Positions 8,139-14,872 of a stretch of DNA of 43,226 nucleotides are shown one piece after another. Each line of letters begins with the position of its first letter. Positions within the stretch are counted from its first letter, which is position 1. Below the pieces are notes generated by a model. It had not been told where the DNA came from, searched no databases, and worked only from the letters and a program-made list of their open reading frames with translations. Position numbers and translations under genes: made by a program. Source of the DNA: Candidatus Mediterraneibacter pullistercoris (GTDB lineage Bacteria; Bacillota; Clostridia; Lachnospirales; Lachnospiraceae); NCBI GenBank assembly GCA_019116885.1, contig DXAU01000001.1:1-43226 (forward strand), read 5' to 3'.

Positions 8139-8264
8139 TTAATCCCCACCCATCTAACTCTAACGGATGGTTTATTGTCACGTAACTTACGGAGCGTGAC
8201 GGACTGAAAGTCACATAATAAAAAAGAAGATTGACTAACAACCTCCTCAACTCGTTTAAAACAA

Positions 8265-8336
8265 TAGTCCGTACGGGATTCGAACCCGTGTTACCGCCGT
8301 GAAAAGGCGGTGTCTTAACCCCTTGACCAACGGACC
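8265..8336 (-). tRNA. tRNA-Glu (anticodon TTC)
   Basis: Minus strand: acceptor GGTCCGT with ACGGACT plus A, anticodon stem CCGCC/GGCGG enclosing TTTTCAC, T arm ACGGG-TTCGAAT-CCCGT. The sequence has the form of streptococcal tRNA-Glu. It is the last gene of a minus-strand cluster. Confidence 0.93.
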
Positions 8337-8351
8337 ATATTATTAAATGAA

Positions 8352-8425
<74 letters not shown>

Positions 8426-8457
8426 AATATAGCTAACAAATTATATCATAATTGTTA

Positions 8458-8530
8458 TGCCGGCTACATGACTTGAACACGCGACCCTCTGATTACAAAT
8501 CAGATGCTCTACCAACTGAGCTAAGCCGGC
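8458..8530 (-). tRNA. tRNA-Thr (anticodon TGT)
   Basis: Minus strand: GCCGGCT acceptor with AGCCGGC plus A; anticodon stem TCTGA/TCAGA enclosing TTTGTAA. Note that a second, unrelated tRNA-Thr(TGT) lies on the plus strand at 8693, as expected if the two halves of the window come from two genomes. Confidence 0.93.
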
Positions 8531-8543
8531 TACTTCTTATTAA

Positions 8544-8625
8544 TGCGGGTTAAGGGACTTGAACCCCCACGCCGTTAAGCGCCAGATCCTAAATCTGGTG
8601 CGTCTGCCAATTCCGCCAAACCCGC
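8544..8625 (-). tRNA. tRNA-Leu (anticodon TAG)
   Basis: Minus strand, 82 bases with a long variable arm: GCGGGTT acceptor, anticodon stem CCAGA/TCTGG enclosing TTTAGGA, T arm GGGGG-TTCAAGT-CCC. Class II tRNA. Confidence 0.93.
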
Positions 8626-8634
8626 ATAGTATGA

Positions 8635-8679
8635 TGACCCGTACTGGGCTCGAACCAGTGACCCATTGATTAAAAGTCA
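8635..8679 (-). pseudogene. truncated tRNA-Lys (anticodon TTT), 3' part only
   Basis: The minus strand reads TGACTTTTAATCAATGGG, then a T arm around TTCGAGC and the acceptor strand ACGGGTCA. This is the streptococcal tRNA-Lys from about position 29 to the 3' end. The expected 5' part (D arm and acceptor GACTCGT) is absent. Beyond 8680 the sequence is unrelated and leads into a plus-strand tRNA. The break marks the join between two genomes. Confidence 0.8.
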
Positions 8680-8692
8680 GCTGTCTGAATAC

Positions 8693-8765
8693 GCCGATGT
8701 GGCTCAATTGGCAGAGCAGCTGATTTGTAATCAGCAGGTTATCGGTTCGAGTCCGATCATCGGCT
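8693..8765 (+). tRNA. tRNA-Thr (anticodon TGT)
   Basis: GCCGATG acceptor pairs with CATCGGC plus T; D arm GGCTCAATTGGCAGAGC; anticodon stem GCTGA/TCAGC enclosing TTTGTAA; T arm ATCGG-TTCGAGT-CCGAT. All stems are intact. First complete gene on the Lachnospiraceae side. Confidence 0.92.
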
Positions 8766-8796
8766 TTGTCTCATATGAGACAGAATAATTTAATAT

Positions 8797-8870
8797 CGCG
8801 GGGTGGAGCAGTCTGGAAGCTCGTCGGGCTCATAACCGGTCGGTCCTGGGTTCGAGTCCCCGAAGGTCCA
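8797..8870 (+). tRNA. hybrid tRNA-Met: initiator 5' half, elongator-like 3' half
   Basis: The 5' half (CGCGGGG acceptor, GAGCAGTCTGGAAGCTC, GTCGGGCTCATAACC) is initiator tRNA-fMet with anticodon CAT. The 3' half (CCGGTCGGTCC, TGGGTTCGAGTCCC, acceptor strand AAGGTCC plus A) fits a tRNA starting GGACCTT, as elongator tRNA-Met does. The two acceptor strands cannot pair, so this gene could not fold as drawn. The change occurs around the shared GGCTCATAACC loop. It is either a recombination product or, more likely, a second assembly switch. Confidence 0.75.
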
Positions 8871-8874
8871 TCGG

Positions 8875-8907
8875 GCACTCAGCTTCTGAAACGCGGAGGC
8901 TGAGTGC
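8875..8907 (+). terminator. strong hairpin after the hybrid tRNA
   Basis: GCACTCAGC (8875-8883) pairs with GCTGAGTGC (8899-8907), extended by three weaker pairs. There is no T-run, so it may be a processing or spacer hairpin, not a true terminator. Confidence 0.45.
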
Positions 8908-8918
8908 TCATATAGTAA

Positions 8919-8992
8919 GGCCCAGTGGCTCAGTTGGTTAGAGCGCCGCCCTGTCACGGCGGAGGTCGAGAGTTCGAGTCTCTTCTGGGTCG
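8919..8992 (+). tRNA. tRNA-Asp (anticodon GTC)
   Basis: GGCCCAG acceptor with CTGGGTC plus G; anticodon stem CCGCC/GGCGG enclosing CTGTCAC; T arm GAGAG-TTCGAGT-CTCTT. All stems intact. Confidence 0.94.
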
Positions 8993-9035
8993 TTTCTCTT
9001 ATCAGTGTAAGATATGGGAGAACAATTTAATATAT

Positions 9036-9121
9036 GCCGCAGTGGCGGAATTGGCAGACGCCCGGGACTTAAAATCCCGTGGGTAGTGATACCCGTGCCG
9101 GTTCGATCCCGGCCTGCGGCA
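9036..9121 (+). tRNA. tRNA-Leu (anticodon TAA)
   Basis: 86 bases, class II. GCCGCAG acceptor with CTGCGGC plus A; anticodon stem GGGA/TCCC around CTTAAAA; long variable arm GGGTAGTGATACCC; T arm GCCGG-TTCGATC-CCGGC. Confidence 0.94.
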
Positions 9122-9130
9122 TTAGAGAAG

Positions 9131-9161
9131 AAGATCAAGACAATTTGTTTTGATCTTTTTT
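9131..9161 (+). terminator. intrinsic terminator of the tRNA operon
   Basis: AAGATCAA (9131-9138) pairs with TTGATCTT (9150-9157), followed by T4. Confidence 0.85.
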
Positions 9162-9201
9162 GCGGCCGGGACGAACCAAAGGCCCGACTTACCACTGCAT
9201 G

Positions 9202-9240
9202 CAATCCTGGAATGGGATGCTTAGTATTTTCGGTGATTGT
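9202..9240. repeat. 39-base dispersed repeat, copy 1
   Basis: The segment starts CAATCCTGGAATG and ends CGGTGATTGT. An ungapped copy at 10602-10640 matches at 28 of 39 positions, with conservation concentrated at both ends. The ends CAATC and GATTG are complementary, so each copy can form a hairpin. Confidence 0.6.
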
Positions 9241-9327
9241 GCAAATGAATAAGAAATAACGAAGCGGTCCAGACAAGCGAGGAGAAAATTACCAAGGGAA
9301 CAGCAGAACAGAATAAGAAGGGGAAAA

Positions 9328-9356
9328 TTGATTTTTCTGTTCTATTGGTATATGAT
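9328..9356 (+). promoter_or_regulatory. promoter of the BFD-like/TauE pair
   Basis: -35 TTGATT (9328-9333), 17 bases, -10 TATGAT (9351-9356), about 50 bases before the start codon. Confidence 0.5.
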
Positions 9357-9408
9357 ATAGCTGTACATAATTTACAGATATATGTTTGTTTGAAAGGAGA
9401 CAGAAAAG

Positions 9409-9603
9409 ATGAGTACAGGAATGATTTGCAACTGCAAGCAGGTATCTTATGCGGATGTGGACAATGCACTGCATCAGATGACAAAATTTGATGATGTTCT
9501 TTCAGCATTTGAGGAAGTTCAGAAAGTGACTCACTGTTCTACAGGATGCGGTGGATGTCATGATAAGATCATGGAGGCCATCTCAGAGATTATGATGAGA
9601 TAG
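9409..9603 (+). CDS. BFD-like [2Fe-2S]-binding protein
   Basis: 64 residues. Cysteines in the pattern MICNCKQV near the N-terminus and HCSTGCGGC near residues 44-51 give the C-x-C ... C-x2-C-like set of the bacterioferritin-associated ferredoxin fold. Such domains hold one [2Fe-2S] cluster; alone they act as small electron carriers or partners in iron release. It lies behind a strong GAAAGGAG site and upstream of a TauE/SafE permease, which points to sulfur or iron-sulfur metabolism, though the exact partner is unknown. The reading frame changes just after its stop (see the small ORF that follows). Confidence 0.8.
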   Translation: MSTGMICNCKQVSYADVDNALHQMTKFDDVLSAFEEVQKVTHCSTGCGGCHDKIMEAISEIMMR

Positions 9604-9641
9604 TCTGTGGATATAAGCCTGAAACATATCTTGTGCCGGAT

Positions 9642-9734
9642 ATGCTGGAGAACAACAGAACTTTTCCAGTTAGAACAGACTGTGCGGGAACACCTGAAGA
9701 GCTGCTCAAATTTATTGAAACGGTAGGAAAGTAA
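9642..9734 (+). CDS. small unassigned ORF or frame-shifted tail
   Basis: A frame different from the BFD-like gene is open from within its last codons to TAA at 9732-9734. From ATG 9642 (or GTG 9633) it encodes 30 residues, MLENNRTFPVRTDCAG, then TPEELLKFIETVGK. The open stretch upstream (DEIVCGYKPETYLVPD) also looks protein-like. It ends one base before the TauE/SafE start. I do not recognise it. It may be the end of a longer gene displaced by a frameshift, or an independent microprotein. Confidence 0.35.
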   Translation: MLENNRTFPVRTDCAGTPEELLKFIETVGK

Positions 9735-9735
9735 A

Positions 9736-10533
9736 ATGTTTATGACGATCATCTTTTTTCTTGTCAGCATCTCCGCATCCGTAGTGGGATCTATATGCGG
9801 GATTGGTGGAGGTGTTATCATTAAGCCGGTTTTGGATGCGGCCGGTATCATGAGTGTGAGCGGCATCAGTTTTTTATCGGGATGTACGGTTCTGGCCATG
9901 TCTGTAGTCTCTGTTTATAAAAATGTGCGTGCCGGGACAGCAAAACTGAACGTCCGGACAGCAACCGGACTTGCTGTTGGAGCAGCACTTGGCGGGGTTG
10001 CCGGAAAGAGCATGTTCCAGGCGCTGAAATCAGCCGTTGGCAATGAGAATGTAGTGGGGATGACCCAGGCTGTTGTCCTTATTATCATCACGCTGGGAAC
10101 ACTGATCTATACTGTCTGTAAAAAAAAGATACATACAAAGGAGTACACTCAGCTTTGGCTGTGTTTCGCGATCGGTGTCCTGCTGGGGATCATGTCCAGT
10201 TTCCTGGGAATCGGCGGCGGACCGATCAATCTGGTAGTCCTCGCTTATTTCTTTTCCATGGGTACGAAAGAAGCGGCGCTTAGTTCGCTGTATATTATCA
10301 TGTTCTCACAGATCACCAGTTTGATTCAGACCTGCATAACAGGAACGATACCAGAAGTAAAGGCGTCATATCTCGCAGCCATGATTATAGGCGGTATACT
10401 TGGCGGAACGCTGGGAAGCAAAGTGAATAAAAAGATTGATGAGAACGGGGTGAATAAACTCTTTATTGCGCTTATGATCGTCATAGTCGGTATAAATATT
10501 TATAATGCAGTTAAATTCGGCAGCGCTGTTTAA
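9736..10533 (+). CDS. TauE/SafE family sulfite/organosulfur exporter
   Basis: 265 residues with about eight hydrophobic helices and the duplicated half-motif of the family: SICGIGGGVIIKPVLD near residue 20 and FLGIGGGPINLVVLAYF near residue 158. Members move anions such as sulfite, sulfonates or sulfoacetate across the membrane. The start ATG 9736 is one base after the small ORF stop. It follows the [2Fe-2S] protein in an operon and ends at a clear terminator. Confidence 0.88.
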   Translation: MFMTIIFFLVSISASVVGSICGIGGGVIIKPVLDAAGIMSVSGISFLSGCTVLAMSVVSVYKNVRAGTAKLNVRTATGLAVGAALGGVAGKSMFQALKSAVGNENVVGMTQAVVLIIITLGTLIYTVCKKKIHTKEYTQLWLCFAIGVLLGIMSSFLGIGGGPINLVVLAYFFSMGTKEAALSSLYIIMFSQITSLIQTCITGTIPEVKASYLAAMIIGGILGGTLGSKVNKKIDENGVNKLFIALMIVIVGINIYNAVKFGSAV

Positions 10534-10552
10534 GCGGATGCCGATGCTGTAT

Positions 10553-10584
10553 GGGCGGAACTTCTTATAGATCCGCCCTTTTTT
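10553..10584 (+). terminator. intrinsic terminator after the TauE/SafE gene
   Basis: GGGCGGA (10553-10559) pairs with TCCGCCC (10572-10578) and T6 follows. Confidence 0.9.
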
Positions 10585-10601
10585 GCGTGGGCAGCCGCTT
10601 A

Positions 10602-10640
10602 CAATCCCGGAATGTGCCTTTTGGAACTCCCGGTGATTGT
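10602..10640. repeat. 39-base dispersed repeat, copy 2
   Basis: Starts CAATCCCGGAATG and ends CCCGGTGATTGT; same length as copy 1 at 9202-9240 with no gaps. The two copies flank the BFD-like/TauE unit. The ends are self-complementary (CAATC/GATTG and CCGG/CCGG). Confidence 0.6.
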
Positions 10641-10663
10641 TACATAATTATTACAAAAATATA

Positions 10664-10721
10664 TTGACAAATGATTTCGGTGTGATATACTTTGAAAGTC
10701 AAAGTATTTAAGAGTCAAAGT
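10664..10721 (+). promoter_or_regulatory. fab operon promoter overlapped by FabT-type operators
   Basis: -35 TTGACA (10664-10669), 16 bases, -10 TATACT (10686-10691). A perfect 17-base palindrome ACTTTGA-AAG-TCAAAGT (10689-10705) covers the -10 and start site. A second, half-degenerate copy ending TCAAAGT is at 10705-10721. The pattern TTTGA-N3-TCAAA is the operator form of FabT, the MarR-family repressor of fatty-acid genes in streptococci; a FabT-like gene closes this operon at 21493. Confidence 0.8.
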
Positions 10722-10734
10722 AATTTTTGGAGTT

Positions 10735-10809
10735 ACAGTTCAGCCGTCTGATTCCAGAAGACGGATTCAGGCATGCATGGGAATCCGGCGAACGGCACGG
10801 CTGAACTGT
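10735..10809 (+). promoter_or_regulatory. structured 5' leader of the fab operon
   Basis: A 13-base perfect inverted repeat, ACAGTTCAGCCGT (10735-10747) and ACGGCTGAACTGT (10797-10809), encloses an inner 7-base stem CGGATTC (10762-10768) and GAATCCG (10781-10787). It lies in the transcribed leader, 27 bases before fabH. It has no T-run. It could be an RNA-level control element or an mRNA stabiliser. Confidence 0.6.
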
Positions 10810-10836
10810 CACAAGTCGAGGATTTGGAGAATAGAA

Positions 10837-11808
10837 ATGGTTGGAAAAATATGTGGAACCGGCTCTTATGTGCCGCCCCGGGTGCTGAATAATGACGACC
10901 TGTCAAAGATCGTGGACACAAATGACGAATGGATACGGGAGAGAACCGGAATCGGGAAACGACATGTTGCAGAAGCGGAGACAACATCCTGGATGGCAGG
11001 ACAGGCAGCCCTTCGCGCCGTGGAGCAGAGTGGGATTGACCCTGCGGAGATTGACATGATCCTGGTGGCAACTTCTTCATCAGAAACAGTGTTCCCTTGT
11101 GCGGCGTGCGAAGTGCAGAAGATGATCGGCGCGGCTGGCGCAGCCGGGTATGATCTGAACGCAGCGTGTACAGGATTCGTACTTGCATTTAATGCCGCCC
11201 AGGCATATATAAGTGCGGGATTCTGCCGGACAGTCATGGTGATTGGAGCCGACAGTATGAGCAACATGATTGACTGGACGGACAGAAGCACATGCATCCT
11301 TTTCGGAGACGGTGCAGGAGCAGTGATTCTGAGAGCAGAAGAAGGAACCCCGGTGTATATGGCAGCTCATTCGGACGGGGAGAAAGCTCCCTCTCTGACA
11401 GGTCTGAGCAGACACCGCAGGGGCTGGGTGGAAGAGCTTGAAGAAGGCGCAGAGAAAAAATCTTTTATCCATATGGACGGGCAGGGCGTGTTTAAGTTCG
11501 CTGTCCGCAAAGTGCCGGAGGTCATTGAAGAAGTTCTGGAAGAGGCGGGAAGTTCGCTTGAAGACATCGATTATTTCATTCTTCACCAGGCAAACAGACG
11601 AATCATTGAGGCAGTTGCCAAGCGCCTTAAGACAGACGTCTCAAAATTCCCGATGAACCTTGAGGAGTATGCGAATACTTCAGCGGCGACAGTGCCGATA
11701 CTTATAGATGAGATGAACCGCAAAGGAATGTTGACAGAGGGACAGAAGATCATGCTGGCGGGATTTGGAGCCGGCCTTACCTGGGCAGCCACTCTGTTCG
11801 AGTGGTAA
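10837..11808 (+). CDS. fabH: 3-oxoacyl-ACP synthase III (KAS III)
   Basis: 323 residues from ATG 10837, which follows a GGATTTGGAG site; an in-frame ATG at 10777 lies inside the leader hairpin and would add an unrelated tail. The enzyme condenses an acyl-CoA primer with malonyl-ACP to start fatty-acid synthesis. The catalytic Cys is in DLNAACTGFVLAF, the His in YFILHQANRRI and the Asn in EYANTSAATVPI, the Cys-His-Asn triad of FabH. The acyl-CoA Arg/Trp region (DEWIRERTGI) is present. First gene of the operon; its transcription is probably set by the FabT-type operators upstream. Confidence 0.96.
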   Translation: MVGKICGTGSYVPPRVLNNDDLSKIVDTNDEWIRERTGIGKRHVAEAETTSWMAGQAALRAVEQSGIDPAEIDMILVATSSSETVFPCAACEVQKMIGAAGAAGYDLNAACTGFVLAFNAAQAYISAGFCRTVMVIGADSMSNMIDWTDRSTCILFGDGAGAVILRAEEGTPVYMAAHSDGEKAPSLTGLSRHRRGWVEELEEGAEKKSFIHMDGQGVFKFAVRKVPEVIEEVLEEAGSSLEDIDYFILHQANRRIIEAVAKRLKTDVSKFPMNLEEYANTSAATVPILIDEMNRKGMLTEGQKIMLAGFGAGLTWAATLFEW

Positions 11809-11937
11809 GCTGTACTGGCGCCCAGCGTATCTGGTAATCTCCGGCACTGCCGGATTACAATACATTCTCTCCGCATAGCGGAGCGATATCATTCCCAGAG
11901 GGAAAAATATTTTCAAAAAGAAAGGAAAAGAGAAACC
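11809..11937 (+). other. fabH-acpP intergenic region with two hairpins
   Basis: GTAATC/GATTAC with inner CGGC/GCCG (about 11833-11857) and a perfect CTCCGC-ATA-GCGGAG (about 11868-11882) stand before the acpP ribosome site. Neither has a T-run. They may stabilise or process the mRNA so that acyl carrier protein is made in excess. Confidence 0.5.
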
Positions 11938-12162
11938 ATGTTAGAAAAGATCAAAGAAATCGTAGCAGACTCATTAAACGCAGACGGTGACACACTTACA
12001 GAGGCAACGTCTTTCAAAGATGACCTGGGAGCTGATTCCCTGGATCTGTTTGAGATGGTAATGGCTTTTGAGGAAGAATTTGAAGTTGAGATTCCGTCTG
12101 AAGATCTGGAGCAGATCAGTACGATTGGTGATGTTGTAAAATATCTGGAAGCACACAAATAA
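11938..12162 (+). CDS. acpP: acyl carrier protein
   Basis: 74 residues, very acidic. The phosphopantetheine attachment serine is in DDLGADSLDLFEMVMAFEE, the classic DSL motif. It carries growing acyl chains between the Fab enzymes. Its ribosome site AAAGGAAAAGAG is within 15 bases of the start. The gene lies 129 bases after fabH, behind two hairpins, and 38 bases before fabK. Confidence 0.95.
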   Translation: MLEKIKEIVADSLNADGDTLTEATSFKDDLGADSLDLFEMVMAFEEEFEVEIPSEDLEQISTIGDVVKYLEAHK

Positions 12163-12200
12163 AGCGAATTTAATTTTTGATAGAAAGAAAGGTTGTTAGT

Positions 12201-13139
12201 ATGAAAACAAAAGTAACCGAATTATTAGGAACTGAATATCCGATCATTCAGGGCGGAATGGCCTGGGTTGCTGAGTATCATCTTGCAGCCGCCGTATCCG
12301 AAGCCGGCGGCTTGGGGCTTATCGGTGCTGCGAGCGCGCCGGCTGACTGGGTGCGTGATCAGATCAGAGAGGCAAAGAAACTCACTGATAAACCATTTGG
12401 GGTAAATATCATGCTCATGAGTCCGCATGCGGACGATGTGGCAAAAGTTATCGTGGAGGAGGACGTGAAAGTCGTTACGACTGGAGCCGGTTCTCCGGAA
12501 AAATACATGAAGATGTGGAAGGAAGCCGGAGTAAAGGTAATCCCGGTTGTCGCATCTGTGGCGCTTGCAAAGCGTATGGAGAGATGCGGAGCCGATGCAC
12601 TTGTGGCAGAGGGGACAGAAGCCGGCGGACACATCGGTGAGAATACGACAATGGTACTCGTACCACAGGTCGTAGATGCAGTGAGTGTTCCGGTCATTGC
12701 AGCAGGCGGCATCGCTGACGGAAGAGGAATCGCGGCAGCGTTTATGCTCGGTGCGCAGGGTGTACAGATGGGAACTCACTTTGTGGTCACGAATGAATCT
12801 CAGGTTCATGAAAACTATAAAGATATGATCATCAAGGCAAGGGACATTGATTCCAGAGTAACAGGAAGAACTACGGGTCATCCGGTACGTGCTCTGAGAA
12901 ATCAGATGACAAAAGAGTACTTACAGAAAGAACAGGATGGCGCTTCATTTGAAGAACTCGAGCTTCTGACTCTCGGCGGACTGAGAAAAGCTGTCGTAGA
13001 GGGAGACGTCAAGACTGGAAGCGTGATGGCAGGACAGATCGCAGGCATGGTCAAAGAGAAGATGTCATGTCATGACCTGATCCAGAAACTTGTAAAAGAG
13101 ACAGATGACCTGATCGGAGGCAGAGGTTTCTATGAGTAA
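12201..13139 (+). CDS. fabK: enoyl-ACP reductase II (FMN type)
   Basis: 312 residues from ATG 12201 (ribosome site GAAAGAAAGG); a TTG at 12177 would add eight residues ahead of it and is less likely. FabK reduces trans-2-enoyl-ACP with NAD(P)H and FMN in the last step of elongation, and is naturally resistant to triclosan. Motifs: IIQGGMAWVAEYHLAAAVSEAGGLG (N-terminal FMN binding), GTEAGGHIGE (with the conserved His), and AAGGIADGRGIAAAFMLGAQGVQMGTHF (FMN phosphate). It overlaps fabD by 8 bases, so the two are probably translationally coupled. Confidence 0.95.
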   Translation: MKTKVTELLGTEYPIIQGGMAWVAEYHLAAAVSEAGGLGLIGAASAPADWVRDQIREAKKLTDKPFGVNIMLMSPHADDVAKVIVEEDVKVVTTGAGSPEKYMKMWKEAGVKVIPVVASVALAKRMERCGADALVAEGTEAGGHIGENTTMVLVPQVVDAVSVPVIAAGGIADGRGIAAAFMLGAQGVQMGTHFVVTNESQVHENYKDMIIKARDIDSRVTGRTTGHPVRALRNQMTKEYLQKEQDGASFEELELLTLGGLRKAVVEGDVKTGSVMAGQIAGMVKEKMSCHDLIQKLVKETDDLIGGRGFYE

Positions 13140-14052
13140 GATCGCATTTATGTTCCCGGGACAGGGAGCACAGAAGGCCGGAATGGGCAAAGATTTTTAT
13201 GAACAGAGTGAAACAGCAAGGAACGTCATCGACAAGGCGACGGAACTGCTGGACATAGATATGAAAGCATTATGCTTTGAAGAGAATGACAAACTGGACC
13301 AGACAGAGTATACACAGGCTGCGCTCGTGACTGTCTGTCTGGCAATGGAACATGTGGTAAGAGAACGGGGATTAAAAGCCGACGTGACAGCAGGCTTAAG
13401 CCTTGGAGAGTACTGCGCGATCGCATCCGCAGGCGGGATGAGCACAGAGGATGCCATCACGACAGTGAGAAAGCGCGGAATTCTCATGCAGAACGCGGTG
13501 CCGGACGGCAAAGGTTCCATGGCCGCAGTTCTGGGCATGACAGGCGAAGATATCGAGAAAGTCGTTGATCCGATCGACGGTGTGACGATCGCTAATTATA
13601 ATTGCCCGGGGCAGATTGTCATCACGGGTTGGAAAGAGAGCGTGGAGCAGGCTTCGGAAGCGCTCAAAGCAGCAGGTGCAAAGCGTGTAATGCCGCTGAA
13701 TGTGAGCGGGCCGTTCCATTCTCCGATGCTGGAAGAGGCAGGAAGAGAGCTTGGACAGGTGCTTGCAGGCGTACAGCTCTCCCCGCTTGAAATCCCTTAT
13801 GTGACAAATGTGACGGCAGGGTATGTGGCAGATATTTCCGAGACAAAAGCGCTCCTTGCAACACAGGTGGCATCATCCGTCCGCTGGCAGCAGAGCGTGG
13901 AGAATATGATCGCTGATGGAGTGGATACATTTGTGGAGATCGGGCCGGGAAAGACACTGGCAGGATTCATGCGCAAGATCAACCGTGACGTGACAGTATA
14001 TAATGTCGGCACATGGGAAGATGTAGACAAGGTGGTAAGTGAATTATGTTAA
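13132..14052 (+). CDS. fabD: malonyl-CoA:ACP transacylase
   Basis: 306 residues. Loads malonate on acyl carrier protein. [12 protein letters not shown] at the N-terminus, the nucleophile in [15 protein letters not shown] (GLSLG) and the active His in [12 protein letters not shown] are all present. The start overlaps the fabK stop and the end overlaps the fabG start by 7 bases. Confidence 0.96.
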   Translation: MSKIAFMFPGQGAQKAGMGKDFYEQSETARNVIDKATELLDIDMKALCFEENDKLDQTEYTQAALVTVCLAMEHVVRERGLKADVTAGLSLGEYCAIASAGGMSTEDAITTVRKRGILMQNAVPDGKGSMAAVLGMTGEDIEKVVDPIDGVTIANYNCPGQIVITGWKESVEQASEALKAAGAKRVMPLNVSGPFHSPMLEEAGRELGQVLAGVQLSPLEIPYVTNVTAGYVADISETKALLATQVASSVRWQQSVENMIADGVDTFVEIGPGKTLAGFMRKINRDVTVYNVGTWEDVDKVVSELC

Positions 14053-14786
14053 ATGGAAAAGTTGCTGTGGTAACAGGTGCTTCCAGAGGAATCGGAAGAG
14101 CGGTCGCTATAAAACTTGCGTCTGAGGGCGCGACGGTAGTGGTCAACTACAATGGTTCCAAAGACCGCGCCGAAGAAGTAAAGAAAGAAATAGAGGAAAA
14201 CGGCGGAACAGCCGAGATCAGACAGTGCAATGTATCTGATTTCCATGCGTGTGAAGAGATGTTCAAAGAAATCATCGCAACATTCGGACATGTGGATATC
14301 CTTGTAAATAATGCAGGCATCACAAGAGACGGCCTGCTCATGAAGATGACAGAGGAAGACTATGATGCAGTCCTCGATACAAATCTGAAAGGAACATTCA
14401 ACTGTATCCGTTTCGTTGCACGCCAGATGATCAAACAGCGCGGCGGACGCATCATTAATATGGCGTCTGTGTCCGGAGTTCTCGGAAATGCAGGACAGGC
14501 AAACTATTCTGCGTCAAAGGCGGGCGTGATCGGACTTACAAAGTCTGCAGCCAGAGAGCTTGCAAGCCGCGGGGTCACGGTAAACGCGATTGCACCGGGA
14601 TTCATTAATACAGAGATGACAGAAGTCCTCTCCGATAAAGTAAAAGAGGGCGCTGTGGCTCAGATTCCGCTCGGAAAATTCGGAGAGACAGAAGATATCG
14701 CAAATGCAGCAGCGTTCCTGGCAAGTGACGGTGCAGGGTATATTACCGGACAGGTGCTGAATGTAGACGGTGGAATGGCCATGTGA
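14046..14786 (+). CDS. fabG: 3-oxoacyl-ACP reductase
   Basis: 246 residues, classic short-chain dehydrogenase. NADPH loop [15 protein letters not shown] motif in [15 protein letters not shown], catalytic Ser in [10 protein letters not shown] and the Y-x3-K pair in [14 protein letters not shown]-terminal [12 protein letters not shown] is typical of FabG. It reduces 3-oxoacyl-ACP to the 3-hydroxy form. Overlaps fabD by 7 bases; fabF starts 86 bases later. Confidence 0.96.
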   Translation: MLNGKVAVVTGASRGIGRAVAIKLASEGATVVVNYNGSKDRAEEVKKEIEENGGTAEIRQCNVSDFHACEEMFKEIIATFGHVDILVNNAGITRDGLLMKMTEEDYDAVLDTNLKGTFNCIRFVARQMIKQRGGRIINMASVSGVLGNAGQANYSASKAGVIGLTKSAARELASRGVTVNAIAPGFINTEMTEVLSDKVKEGAVAQIPLGKFGETEDIANAAAFLASDGAGYITGQVLNVDGGMAM

Positions 14787-14872
14787 TCCTGTGGAAAGCA
14801 GGACCGTGTGAGATAGTATGGTTTGGAAGAGACGGATGGAAATCTTTGTCTCGGAAAGGGATAGATTTAAAT

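Noticed and set aside
8635..8700. Horizontal transfer into a streptococcus at a tRNA
   Set aside because: No integrase, direct repeat or IS at the join; the tRNA is not restored; the right side is a core fatty-acid operon with tRNAs.
8938..9276. ORF across tRNA-Asp and tRNA-Leu on the minus strand
   Set aside because: It overlaps two intact tRNA genes.
10777..10836. Longer fabH start within the leader
   Set aside because: The added residues come from the hairpin sequence and do not match KAS III; the ribosome site fits ATG 10837.
14783..14872. 30-residue extension of FabF
   Set aside because: No family similarity; ATG 14873 has its own ribosome site and the conserved MEKRRVVVTG start.
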